Positions 1-12,347 of a DNA stretch of 21,440 nt are shown piece by piece. A model generated the notes under the pieces. It had not been told where the DNA came from, ran no database searches, and saw only the letters and a program-made list of their open reading frames with translations. Positions within the stretch are counted from its first letter, which is position 1; each line of letters begins with the position of its first letter. The DNA lies in the NCBI GenBank assembly GCA_015039365.1, contig WION01000752.1:1-21440 (forward strand), in the 5' to 3' direction. This DNA is from Amanita rubescens. Taxonomy: Eukaryota > Basidiomycota > Agaricomycetes > Agaricales > Amanitaceae. Made by a program: the position numbers and the translations under genes.

Positions 1-435
1 TCTGGACAATCCTGAAGATGATGAGATTGAAGTCGACGATTGCCATGAGGTGGATAACCGCCCTGATCCCACTTTGATCTATTCTCAACTCTGTCGCTTT
101 CGAACAACAGTAAGTACGGCTAGAATCGACTTTTCATTTGATTATAAGTATGGTCCAGCTAGCGAAAACGAGAAATGTCGACGATGAGGAGATATTGGAC
201 GACGAAATTCTGCAGATGCTTAGTGTTGCTTGCCCGACAGGTATGCTCGATAATACGTCAAAAATTTGAAGGTTAATGACTTTGGTCAGATGCGGCGTAT
301 TTCAGAGAAATAATGAAGAACTCGCTTATTGACCGGTACACTGATAATGTCCAACTTGCCCAATTTGTGGACTCAAAATTCAATCAATATGGTATTGAAT
401 TTCTCAAGCTCATCAAAAGCACCACCGGAAAGTAG
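1..435 (+). CDS. C-terminal part of an HRDC-domain protein, probably a RecQ-type DNA helicase (5' end outside window)
   Basis: Three exons can be joined: 2-109, 159-240 and 290-435, with introns 110-158 (gtaagt..ccag) and 241-289 (gtatgc..tcag), ending at TAG 433-435. The acidic first part is followed by a segment reading LIYSQLCRFRTTLAKTRNV, then ILDDEILQML, a PTD turn and finally KFNQYGIEFLKLIK. The spacing of LxxLRxxLAxxxNV, IxxDxxLxxL, P and YGxxFLxxI is that of the HRDC domain, a nucleic-acid-binding helical bundle near the C-terminus of RecQ/BLM/Sgs1 helicases and also found in Rrp6 exonucleases; the YG..FL ending favours RecQ. The helicase core is not in the window, so the parent protein is inferred. 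It converges on the DDX41-like gene. Confidence 0.55.
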
Positions 436-822
436 AGGAGTACAAGGTCATCTATCTGGCGTATCAGTTTGGATAACCACTATTGTCTACCTGTGCGATA
501 TGGAAGAGAAATTACGTTGCTTCACACGCATAGTAGCATCAATAGATCCATTATCCCAGTGTTCTACGTTAATCTCACTTCACCTTTCCTTTCTAATTTA
601 GGTCTTCAATTAACCATGTGATGCCCAGCACTTTGTTGGCTTACGTGCTGTTACCACTTGCGACGAGCGCACCGTACCCTTGGTTGCCCATCCATATTAG
701 TTTGCTACTAATGCTGATACACACGACAATACTTGATGTAACCCGATGACAAAAATCCAGTAGTTATCATCGTGACACACTCCCGCGTCAATAGATAAAC
801 CACATCAGATCATGACTATCCC
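436..822. other. Convergent intergenic spacer, no gene seen
   Basis: This 387-bp stretch lies between the stop codons of two converging genes and should hold both 3' UTRs and polyadenylation sites. An open frame covering 329-601 on the plus strand is a shadow: it overlaps the last HRDC exon in another frame and shows no family pattern. No tRNA, repeat or further exon was recognised. Confidence 0.6.
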
Positions 823-3105
<2,283 letters not shown>

Positions 3106-3173
3106 ACCCTAACCTAGCTTCAACTTAGCCAAATAAAGCCGAAACCGCCGCTAACTTTATCAATATCATAATA
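3106..3173. promoter_or_regulatory. 68-bp divergent spacer between the DDX41 and GAL7 start codons
   Basis: Only 68 bp separate the two ATGs, so both 5' UTRs and any shared promoter elements must fit here or inside the genes. No TATA box or recognisable operator is evident; an A+T-rich tract precedes the GAL7 ATG. Regulatory function is inferred from position only. Confidence 0.5.
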
Positions 3174-4537
3174 ATGGGTGAATTTGATCCCACTATCCAT
3201 CCTCACCGTCGACGTGCGTATAGCCTTCTCCGATTCAGATGATCCTTTCTCATCACCACCAGTCAACCCTCTCACAAATGAGTATATACTCGTGTCTCCA
3301 CATCGTAATAAGAGACCCTGGCTAGGCCAAGTTGAAGCACCTCAATCACTGAATTTACCCCAATATGATCCCAATTGCTATCTATGTCCAAGAAACACAA
3401 GAGCAACAGGAGAAAAGAATCCGGATTACCCTCAAACTTATACCTTTCAGAATGATTTTTCGGCAATCCTACCTCCTCCTAGTCCTTCACCCCCCCCTAC
3501 ATCACATCCCCTGTTTCAGACGCAACCAGTAGATGGCGGTTGCGATGTCCTGGTCTTTCATCCTAGGCACGATTTGACACTTGCAAGACTATCCATTCCT
3601 GAAATCAAAAACATCATTGACGAATGGATATCAGTCTATCGAAGGAGGGGTGTTCAACGAGGTGTCAAGTATATTCAAATATTTGAGGTATTAAACACCC
3701 CCACACTTTTACTGTTACTGAGGACCATAGAACAAAGGCGCCATCATGGGTTGTTCAAATCCTCATCCACATGGTCAAATATGGTCATTGTCTGAGATCC
3801 CTACAATTCCAGCCAGGGAGCTGGATTCGCTCTTGCGGTTCTCCCTATCAGAAGTTGGTCGTCCAGGGGCCGCCGTAGGCCCGAAAGGTATCCATAATCC
3901 CCTTGTTGTAATTCATTGTCCCACATAAGATACAGGACGCCCCTGCCTCTTGTGCGAATATGCTTATGCGGAATCGCAAGTGGCTGCAGATGGCCGTGTC
4001 GTCACGTATAATGAGCACTGGATAGCCATTGTACCATGGTGGGCAACTTGGCCATATGAACTGTTGTGTAAGTGCGATCTATAATGAGAGTCCACTCCAT
4101 ATGCACTTGAAATCCTTTTTCAGTATTACCATATAAACGACACATCGAGTCACTCCTACACTTAACACCCGCCGAAAAGCTTTCATTTGCGGAATTGTTG
4201 TCAAATGTAACCATACGTTACGACAACCTGTTTTCTTGCTCTTTTCCCTACTCAATGGGCATTCATCAACAACCGGTACCTGTGTCCTCAGACTCAATCG
4301 AAGAAAATATGAACATAGCTCACTTGCACGTTCACTTTTCCCCCCCTCTGCTACGCAGCGCAGACGTGAAGAAATTCCTTGTAGGGTATGCATCATCGTC
4401 TCAATGCAGCACAAGCAATTAATACGGATAGATTTGAACTGATGGCTGAGGCCCAGCGGGACCTCACTCCAGAACAAGCAGCGTCGAGGCTTCGCGGATG
4501 CTCTGATAAACACCATCTAAGTACTGAGAACTTGTAA
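3174..4537 (+). CDS. GAL7: Galactose-1-phosphate uridylyltransferase
   Basis: Leloir-pathway enzyme that swaps UMP between UDP-glucose and galactose-1-phosphate in the cytosol. Six exons (3174-3213, 3263-3687, 3731-3887, 3930-4067, 4124-4385, 4432-4537) join in frame to 375 residues, the usual size. The N-terminus [13 protein letters not shown] continues across the first intron into [19 protein letters not shown]. Visible sites are the zinc pair C52/C55 (CYLC), the FHPRHD segment, and the catalytic H167-P168-H169 in [10 protein letters not shown], where the second His is the nucleophile in the family. [33 protein letters not shown] and [17 protein letters not shown] near the end are all family signatures. 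It ends 11 bp before the converging PNKP stop. No GAL1 or GAL10 homologue is adjacent. Confidence 0.96.
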
Positions 4538-4548
4538 TGTAATACGAA

Positions 4549-6385
4549 TTATTTCCCGTCGATCTGGAGCCACATGGACCAACGAGACTTTTCTTCGTCT
4601 GAGCCATTAAAAACCCAATTTATTCTTTTAATTTCAGAATAGCCCTCGTCACTGCATGGTTCTTCGTAATTTTGAAGAAAGCTCGTGAAAGCCGAGTAAG
4701 GTAAAAGTTTCCGCGCTGGCTGATCCCTCATTATGAACAACGGAGCTTTGCTAGAAAGAAAGCTCACTTCTTTTGCCGTCAGCGGAGGTGGAAGATTGAA
4801 TGCTCGATATAGGTTGTTGTGCCACGCTAGTTCAATAGACCCAGTGAAAATGAAACACCTAAAAATTGTAGTATTGTTGCGGATAGCGGTCCCACATTGC
4901 ACTGTACCTGATAGGAACATTAAATTCGCGGGCAAGATCGACATAGACTTTGCGGGTCGCTCTGTCGCGATTTGTATTGTCTCCCCACCAATAAGCGTTA
5001 CAAAAGCATGACAAGAGCACATACGCACGCACATACCTACAGCGCAACTGAGTTCACTTTGCAAAATATCGCGAACAATTCTTGCACACTTGGAGCGAGT
5101 CTTCAGGGTATCTTGGTTGACATGCATGTAACCTGCGGGTTCAAAAAAGCGGCGGAAAAACGTCGTTTTGCCGAGGCACGGGTATCCCACAAATAGTATA
5201 ATTTCCGACCCGGAAGTTGGCAACAAAGGCAGGGATGTAGGCGTGTATAATGGCACTTGGACGAACGTCAGTAGATTCGTATTTATAGTTGATCAAAATT
5301 GTACAATCCGGAAGTGATGACACATGAAATCCGGGTAGCATAACATCTTGATGAGCGGGGAGTTGCAGGAAAAATTCCTGGGATAGAACAGTAAGCAAGT
5401 TTCCCAACCCGAGCCACGTCTATTCACCTCAGGAGTGTAGAACTTAATACCAACATTAAGTGACCATTTTCGATCCGTACTTGCGAAATCCCCCTTACGC
5501 TTCTGGAACTGACGGCCTGCAGCATCTCCGACAAAGAATGAAGATGACTTATCTGTAGCGTGGTAAAACTTTATGAGACTGTACATTAGCTTTCATAGCT
5601 ACGCACCAATCTCGATACCATCCGTACGGGCTGTGCGTTCTATCTCATACCATATTCCAGGCATTGGTTTCCTATACGAATCTTTTGCCGTTGCAGCGTA
5701 CAATCGGAATGGCACATCCCGTAACTATTTCGATTAAGGAATAGCAGGGTACAAAGCCGGGAGAACATACGGCAGTTGCAATCAAAGATATTTTCCGCTT
5801 CCACTTGTTGAGCGCCGTGGAATTGATTGCTTGGTTAGAAACAATAACAATAGCGTAACTGCAACACGCATCAGATTCGGGGGGGTAGTGGTTGACTCAT
5901 CGAAGAATGATTTACCCAGCTTCATGAACTTCCTTCAGCTTCGCAGGCACGCTCGACGTCCACCAAAGCCACTCCTCTGGCATTGGTGCATTCACACTAA
6001 ACTTGATCAGGGTTCCATCAAGGTCGAAGGCTGCAACTCTTGGTGCATGGAGAGGTTGAAGGTTGATACCGTATAGACAAGAGCGCGCCTCTCCAAGAGG
6101 TTCCAACCATCTGAATGAATCATTTGAAACGGAGACACGGCGCTGCTGGTCAAAGAAAGGATGAACTGCAAAGATTCATTATTAAAGTCATTGTCCGAAT
6201 GGCGGGTAATTTACGTTTCGTAGCTTTGGATGGCCTTTCCGAGTCTATTTGGATAGAGTCCGCTTGACGTTTACGACTGGATTCAACCACAACTGCCGCT
6301 TCAATGAATGAGTCAAAAGAATCCCAGTACAAATGCACTACCATGTCTTACGTCGAACATCGTCAACTTTGGTTGTCTCGCTCAT
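4549..6385 (-). CDS. PNKP: Bifunctional polynucleotide kinase / 3'-phosphatase (DNA end repair)
   Basis: Nuclear enzyme that removes 3'-phosphates and phosphorylates 5'-OH DNA ends for single-strand-break repair. Ten exons give about 457 residues. A short basic N-terminus (MSETTKVDDVRP.., SRKRQ) precedes the HAD phosphatase: DLDGT at residues 87-91 (the first Asp is the nucleophile), then IVIVSNQ, RKPMPGIW, and FVGDAAGR followed by STDRKWSLNVGIKFYTPE. The P-loop kinase follows: FVGYPCLGKTTFF (Walker A), AGYMHVNQDTLKTRSKC and DNTNRDRATRKVYVDLA, ending with a helical tail. There is no N-terminal FHA domain as in human PNKP, so it is closer to the fission yeast Pnk1 layout. All nine introns splice in frame as GT-AG. 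Divergent from the Nudix gene. Confidence 0.95.
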
Positions 6386-6452
6386 TTTGACCTGACAGTA
6401 TTGACTGACATGGACATGTGAAGCTGTGACGAGTCGAGCCTGCGGCAAATAA
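6386..6452. promoter_or_regulatory. Short divergent spacer between PNKP and the Nudix hydrolase gene
   Basis: This spacer is 67 bp if the Nudix protein starts at ATG 6453 and 118 bp if it starts at ATG 6504. No clear TATA box or known binding motif was recognised. A shared promoter is inferred from the spacing alone. Confidence 0.45.
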
Positions 6453-7538
6453 ATGTATACTTGTCGTTACTTTCCCCATTGCGGAACGTTCATAGCAAGA
6501 CGTATGTCCATGACCTCTGCCGCCCCGCGATTAATAGGAAGCACAATACTTTCTCCGTCAGAAGCCAGGCGAGCCATTACTATCCTCGTTGCACACATCG
6601 TTAATCTTGTCTCAAAGATGGATAACGCTAAAACAGTTGACGTATATTGATGGCGATGGTAAAGAGGTCTGCTACTCCTCAGCTGGTAGATTAATGCGCT
6701 GATATCAAACTCAGAGGACATGGGAATGTGCAGAGCGAAAAACTCGCAAATCTGCAGCCCTTGACGGTGCGTAATCATCAAAACTACTACAACCAATAAT
6801 TTATGCCTATGTTCCGCAGCTGTAGCTATTCTCGCTATTTTACGGTCCAAAACCAATGCGTTTGAACCCTCAACTGTAATCATAGAACAGTATCGTCCTC
6901 CTCTGGACAAAATAGCCATAGGTACGTTTTCCTACGTCAGCTGGTTCGTTATGCACCAAACAAGCGTTACAGAGCTCCCTGCAGGTAGTTATCACATCAG
7001 TAACCAAGTGAACGTTTCTTATCTAGAGAAGGACTCGTGGACGAAGGTGAAAGTCCAGAGAAAGCAGCTATCCGAGAGTTGTTCGAAGAGACAGGTTACA
7101 CAGCAACTCGGGTGATCGAATCTTCACCGATCTTAGTGAATGATCCTGGTATTATACATGGTTCAACATCCGATACTGCACGTCTGATAATACCAAGGTA
7201 TGACCAATGCAAATATGAAGCTCGTTCTGCTGGATGTCACCATGGAGGATGCGCTGGAAAACCCCGGCCAACATTTGGACGTGGGAGAACATATTGTGAA
7301 ACGGGTTGTTAAGCTTCAAAAGCTGGAAGACGAGCTTAAAGGTACGAGTGGTAATTCTTTATTGTCTATCGTATTATAATATACCATCAGAATATCATCG
7401 GCAGGTAAGGTACATTGTTACATCGGCATCGGGTCATGGAATGATACTGTTAAGGGTTGTGCAGTCGATGCCCGTCTCTTCCACCTTGCCAAGGGGTACG
7501 TGATGGCAACCAAATTACAGGAAGTTATAGGTGTATAA
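6453..7538 (+). CDS. ADP-sugar pyrophosphatase, NUDT5/YSA1-like Nudix hydrolase
   Basis: Hydrolyses ADP-ribose and related nucleotide sugars in this family. The joined product is 212 residues from ATG 6504, or 229 from the in-frame ATG 6453. Family marks in order: EARWITLKQLTYIDGDGKERTWE, AERKTRKSAALDAVAILAIL, IIEQYRPPLDKIAIELPAGLVDEGE, and a perfect Nudix box (GX5EX7RELFEETGY) on the same stretch. DPGMTNANMKLV and VDARLFHLAKGY follow near the end. The first 17 residues from 6453 are Arg-rich with no acidic residue and could be a mitochondrial presequence, but that is inference. The first intron (6569-6617) uses a GC donor; the last intron must end at the AAG before GGTTGTGCAG to keep the VDARLF frame. 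The stop lies 36 bp before the converging SDA1 stop. Confidence 0.92.
6569..6617 (+). other. GC-AG intron in the Nudix gene
   Basis: This 49-nt intron starts gcgagc after AG and ends caaag. Removing it joins SPSEA to RWITLKQLTYIDG, which is the conserved N-terminal strand of the family. No GT donor nearby gives this product. The AG|GC context is the one typical of the minor GC-AG class. Confidence 0.75.
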
Positions 7539-7574
7539 TGCATTGTTACTTGGGTCCGACAACGTACCATCATC

Positions 7575-10107
7575 CTAACGCTTTGTTTTCCTAATCCTTT
7601 CGGAGTGAGCCCGAAGCTTCCGCTGCTTTTCTCTTAGCGACGTCTTTTTTTTCTTTCTTACGGCGTCGCTACCGAGGATCATCATAATCGGCTTATGTCT
7701 GGCTTTCTCCCTGTTGGTGGAACTGCTAGGTACAGCCTTTTTCTGTTTTCCTTTGTGAGACCCAAATTTTTCCCGGCCTTCACGACCTTTCTGGATTGAA
7801 GCCATGCGCTCTGCATAATCGGCTTTCGCTTTCTTCCGGGGTCCGAGGATGTCGTCTTCTGTAAGGAAAACGTTTTTATTCTGCCGGTCACCTTCCATTT
7901 GCGCCCGATTCGCTTCCAGGCTTGCAAGTTTACGTTTAGCAGTAGCTCCACCGCCGACTTGGACTTCTTTAGTCATCGCTTGTATGCGCAAGTCATTTAA
8001 GAGTGCAAAGTCTGCGGGAGTCAAAATCTACATGTCATGAGATATCATACAATGCCAACTTGTAGCAACAAACCTTTGTCGTCGCCAGTGTTGGGAATTG
8101 TGGAGCAACTGTAGGCGGACCTGGTTCTATCGCATGCGTGGCATCATCATCGCTATCACTAATGACAATATCGCCTTCTCCTTCTATATCTATCCATCCT
8201 TCGGAAGATGAATCGGAAGTGTCTGAATCGGACATCCAGTCATCCCATGCGGCTTCTTCATCCATGATGATGCCATCCTCTTCGCGGAGCTTTTTGAAGT
8301 GATCTTCGAGCAGCTAACGACGCATGAATATGCGGGAGGCAGAGTGGAATAAGGTAAATACGGACCGCCAGTCCTTCAATATCAACCACTGCTTCAGAAG
8401 AGTAACCAAAGGGTAGCGGTGTTTTTATCGCTGATATGCTTGCTGTCTTGCCCTGTGCAGCTTGTTAATAAAAAACCGTCTAGAACAAGTAGTCTCACCC
8501 TATCTCTTCTTTTCAGCAGCGATGGGTTGATTTCTCGATACAACTGCAACAAGCCCCTGGCAGCTGTCACAATGCCTTTGTCCTTGCTCTTTCTGTACTC
8601 GACGAGATCTCCTAACAAATCGCCACCCATAACCCAAGGCTGTCGCCTAGATATCTCTCTGATCGAGTTCAGACCCGCAGCGATGACCTCGCTTGCAACA
8701 CCTGGGTGTACGAATTCCCGTGCCAATTTTTTCACGACCGGTTCGACAGCGTCAGGTGGCGTCATGTCATGGATGGACTGTGTTAAAGCAACAAGGATTG
8801 ACGGTATCTGAGGCTGGCGGTAGGTAAGGAACTTAATGATGTAAGTATAAAAATTCAAGACCGAGATTTTGTGGACGCTCATTACGCGCGAGAGAAGTTG
8901 CATGATCAAAACTTTATGATCCAGAGTGTATCGCTTATCGTAGTGGTTCAATTGATCAAATAACTTCTCTGCAAAAGACTGTGGATCGTGTAACAGTTCG
9001 ATTGCTGGGAAGTTAGGTTTTCGGTTTGCTTTGTTGTGCCCCCTCTGCCAAAAATAATTAGGTGGACAAGGCAGGACTTGCAGCAGAAGAGCCCACCTTT
9101 TGAGCGTTCTTGAGCTGTCTTCTAAGCTTTTTATCTCCTGCTCGGGTCTTCTTATTTATTTCCCGTCTGTGTTGTAATGCTCGCACATCAATCTCCTAGG
9201 AGCAGTGAGTCACGACTAGAAAAGTTGGAATGGATTACGAACCTGCTGATTTTCGCTCTCGTTCAAGGCATCATCGTCATTTTGACCGATGAAAAAATGA
9301 ATGGAAGCACTCTGCACTTTCGTATTTGGGTGAGCGCATCCCAAAGCTATAATAGCAACTGTCTTCGTGTCCATCCTATTTTATGGTCCGTTATGCCTTG
9401 AATGAGAGTCAGGAACACGTACCACACATTTTTTTTCCATAACTCTTTTGCTAGTATGATGGCCCACATCGCTTCATCCTCTTCACCACTTGTCTGATGT
9501 AAGGATGCTTTGCCCTTATTACCTGCCACACGATTATCCATGCCGCGCTCGACCATCACAAACAGCATTGCCTGCATGGCTCTGTTAAGTCTATGATTTT
9601 TGTGGCTCGAATTCGCAGACTGGATATCGGATAAAATTGTATGTCGTATGAAGAGACGAAGGGTAGGTGATGGTGTGCGGGGTAGTAATGGTAAAAGACA
9701 TTTTAAGAGACTAACAATGTGTAAGTCTGACGGGTGACGCTTGAAGAAAAAGGAACCCAGACTGACTCGATAGATGAAATAACCTCCTTGCTTCGGAGCA
9801 GAATCAAACTTTGCATAAGTGATTTTCTCATTTCTTGCGAGAGCACAGTGTAGTTGTCGGTCAAGAGAGAGGACAGGTGGGATGGAAATTCCGCAGTTTC
9901 GTTCGGATAGCATGTTGCAACCTGGGATAAGAAGGTGACTAGCTCTCTGAAATGGCCGGCTGAATCATCCGGATTCAGTCGGAAGAGATAACGGGTACTA
10001 TTATAGTGATTCCATTGTTGCAGGAATTCTTCTTTATAAGCAGTCGGATCTCTTTTTATGAGATTTTGCAGCTGAGGTAGATTTGCAGTGAGGATACCGC
10101 GAACCAT
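7575..10107 (-). CDS. SDA1: SDA1, nucleolar 60S ribosome-biogenesis factor
   Basis: Sda1 is needed for maturation and export of pre-60S particles and, in yeast, for passage through Start. Seven in-frame GT-AG introns give about 728 residues, the usual fungal size. The N-terminus MVRGILTANLPQLQNLIKRD and YKEEFLQQWNHY match the family. VTFLSQVATCYP, the LLKCLLPLLPRTPSPTLR repeat region, then a lysine-rich linker and NFPAIELLHDPQSFAEKL follow. The SDA1 domain holds MTPPDAVEPVVKKLAREFVH, EVIAAGLNSIREI and INPSLLKRRDRGK. An acidic stretch (WMSDSDTSDSSSEGWIDIEG) precedes the basic C-terminus with ILGPRKKAKADYAERMASI and SSSTNREKARHKP. The ATG at 10105-10107 was chosen because upstream in-frame codons lack another ATG before the divergent gene. 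Confidence 0.95.
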
Positions 10108-10169
10108 TGCGAAAAAACAATCGACCAAACACTACTACTAGTACTTCATCCACACCACACTATTTACTA
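10108..10169. promoter_or_regulatory. 62-bp divergent spacer between SDA1 and the coiled-coil gene
   Basis: Only 62 bp separate the two start codons. The sequence has an ACTACTACTAGTACTTC stretch and CACACCACAC, with no recognised factor site. Shared promoter use is inferred from geometry. Confidence 0.45.
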
Positions 10170-11295
10170 ATGCGCTTCATCAAGTCTTTCGTTCATAAAC
10201 GGGCTCGTTCGGAACCCACATCCTATTCAAACGATCTTCCAAAATCTGTTGTCATTGACAAGGCCTATAACGATCTCTTTGCCCCAGACCATCCTTGCCA
10301 CGACATCGACTTGGAGAACGTTAATCTCAGAAGGCTATCATCTGCCTGGGCTTTGTCTCATTCTCGCCTCGTCTTAGATCTCAACCTGACACAGTCGGAA
10401 CTACATCTGGAATGCGAGAGGAATAAAAGCCTGCTGCAGCATCTCCGCTATCAATCAGCGCTCCTTGAAGATATGAAGCAGTCTCTCGATCGCCATGAAC
10501 ATCTCATCTCTATCTTAAGCGAGATTGGATTGTGTGAAGGTATCATCACAAATGCCCATTCGTCAGTATCTGAAGGGCAAGACTCCATTCATGCGATCGT
10601 CAAAGCCATCAAGGAGGCTGCTGCCGTCCCCGGAAGTAATTGGGCAGTCATTTTGCCAGCAATTTCGGGCCCGAGAACTCAAGCGGAGTATATCGCAGCT
10701 TTGCGTCTGTCACTCAACATACGCAAGGAGCTTCGCAAGTGCAAAAAAATCGCCAAATTCTGGAAAAGCATTGCCCAACAGCAATCCACATCCTCCGTAG
10801 TGACGCCTTCCGTCTCCGCTTTGTCTTCCATTTACGAGAAGCTATCACCTGAACGGCGAGATGCGGTCAACGCGCTGGTCGAGCGCCGGAAAAAAGAGGG
10901 GTGGAGGAATCCGCAATCTAGTGATGGACCACTGATTCACCCCAAGCCTGGTCATCTGGGATCTCTGGCACAATTATCACCAGCCTCTCAGCCCGGAGAT
11001 CTGACAAACAAAGAATCGGCCATTACCATGATCGAGACGCCAACTTCCCTGGAGCCTCCTAATAGATCCATGTTCTCTTCTGCTGAGGTCGGTTGAGATC
11101 CTGACATTGTAACATTCAATGACTCCCTTCTAGGAGCTCTATGCGCAAGACCGTTGTACCAAGGGATCCTCGGTTGACGAAGCGAGCCTGCCGCTGCCTA
11201 TACCACCGAAAGCGTGGTACAAATTTAAGTCTCGATTGCCTATCCCGGTACCCCAGCGCCAGAAGCAACCACGGAGGACAGATCGCGTCGCCTAA
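10170..11295 (+). CDS. Hypothetical coiled-coil protein, fungal, function unknown
   Basis: Not recognised. ATG 10170 opens MRFIKSFVHKRARSEP; two exons (10170-11087, 11134-11295) joined across a 46-nt intron (gtcggt..ttctag, branch CTGAC) give 359 residues. Residues about 60-115 are heptad-like and rich in Leu, Glu, Gln and Lys, suggesting a coiled coil. A second helical part (AALRLSLNIRKELRKCKKIAKFWKSIA) follows, then SPERRDAVNALVERRKKEG and a low-complexity Ser/Pro tail. The second exon adds a Pro- and Arg/Lys-rich tail (PLPIPPKAWYKFKSRLPIPV). No signal peptide or membrane segment is seen. If the intron is retained, the protein ends early at TGA 11094-11096. The first exon is one clean open frame of over 900 bp, which supports it being real. 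Confidence 0.75.
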
Positions 11296-11434
11296 CTAGA
11301 GATTAGAATAAACAGATCCGTTTTTGGATCCGACTAGCTACCCCAGCTATTAAGATGCCTTACTCTGTCAACTTTGATTTGATCACCTATTGGTATGAAA
11401 ACATCCACGTATAAGAGATAGATCGTGGTTATGG

Positions 11435-12248
11435 TCAATGTATGGTGGTATCTGAGCCCTCCGAAGTCTCTGTTTGTGGAGGATGTTGCGCTGAAACCAG
11501 CGCTTGTGTCTCGCCAGGTGATGGACCGTCATTCTGACTTGGATCATTGAAGGTAGATGCTCCACCTCTTCCCCGACCTCTTCCCCGCATACCCCTGTTA
11601 GGTCTTGCCCTAGATCCACCACGGTGCCATTGCGAGTCGACGGTGGATTGGGGTTGTGCTGTTGTTACTGCGTCAATCGTCGCGTTCTCCTTGCTAGAAG
11701 CTTTATTGCCTGGGGAAGGAGCGGGCTTCCCCGAATCCCATTCTCTGCCATGTATTTTATCCAACTTTCTTTTAGCATTCTGCTCCCGAGCGTGATTGAC
11801 CCTTTCTTGAACCTGACGAGTCTGAGCAGCCTTCGCACGTTCCTCTTGCTCAGCCTTTCTGAACGCTTCCTCGTCTGCTTCTACATCCTATTTTTTGAGT
11901 CAGAGGGCGAGATGCCGATGAAACATCATGCGAACCAATCTTCTTTGCTTTATCTTTTCATTCTGCGCTTTGATACGTTCTATGCGCTCTGCAAGTTTTT
12001 CATCACTGAGCTTCTCCTGTACAAAAACGATGTACTTAATACTTTGTAGCGTATCTAGATGATAATCATACACGCTGAGATCCGCCAGTCCTGAAGCGTT
12101 CGGGGTTGACATAAGGCTTCTCCTTCTTCTTTTCCTTGGAATCGGACGGTCGCTCCGCCACCTGTGATTCTGGTTGCGTCGACTCTGTATCTGCAATCTG
12201 GAGCTGTTCCAATTGCAGACCAAGGGAGTTTTCGGGAGTGCTTGTCAT
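11435..12248 (-). CDS. Basic coiled-coil protein with RGG tail, function unknown
   Basis: Three exons splice in frame (introns gtatga..gtacag and gttcgc..aaatag) to about 236 residues. The N-terminus MTSTPENSLGLQLEQLQIAD is followed by a Lys/Glu-rich stretch and PYVNPERFRTGG. The middle is a strongly charged helix (EKLSDEKLAERIERIKAQNEKIKQRR, then DVEADEEAFRKAEQEERAKAA) predicted as coiled coil, running into REQNAKRKLDKIHGREWDSGKP. The C-terminus has an Arg/Gly patch (RGMRGRGRGRGG) typical of RNA-binding proteins, then a Gln/Ser/Thr-rich end. Such RGG patches usually bind RNA and are arginine-methylated; any role here in RNA metabolism is inferred. No named family could be assigned with confidence. 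Divergent from PGK by 99 bp. Confidence 0.8.
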
Positions 12249-12347
12249 AAACGATACGAAGTGAGGAGCGTGAGCATCAGGGTTAGGGTCAGGATTTGAT
12301 AAGGGATCGTCCGGAGAGATTAGGATTATTGTCGACTACAATCTACG
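12249..12347. promoter_or_regulatory. Divergent RGG-protein/PGK promoter with a TTAGGG-like element
   Basis: The 99 bp between two start codons contain AGGGTTAGGGT at 12279-12289, one and a half telomere-type repeats. In fungi, TTAGGG-type boxes are bound by Tbf1/Myb-type factors and occur in promoters of strongly expressed genes, which would suit PGK. That use here is inference. Confidence 0.5.

Noticed and set aside
329..601. Plus-strand open frame of 90 codons
   Set aside because: It overlaps the last HRDC exon in a different frame and shows no domain or composition of a real protein.
6467..6919. Minus-strand open frame of 150 codons upstream of PNKP
   Set aside because: It is antisense to the first exons and introns of the Nudix gene, whose conserved residues account for the sequence.
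12279..12289. TTAGGG-like bases as an internal telomere or chromosome fusion scar
   Set aside because: Only about one and a half units are present, between two intact genes; a promoter element is the more modest reading.
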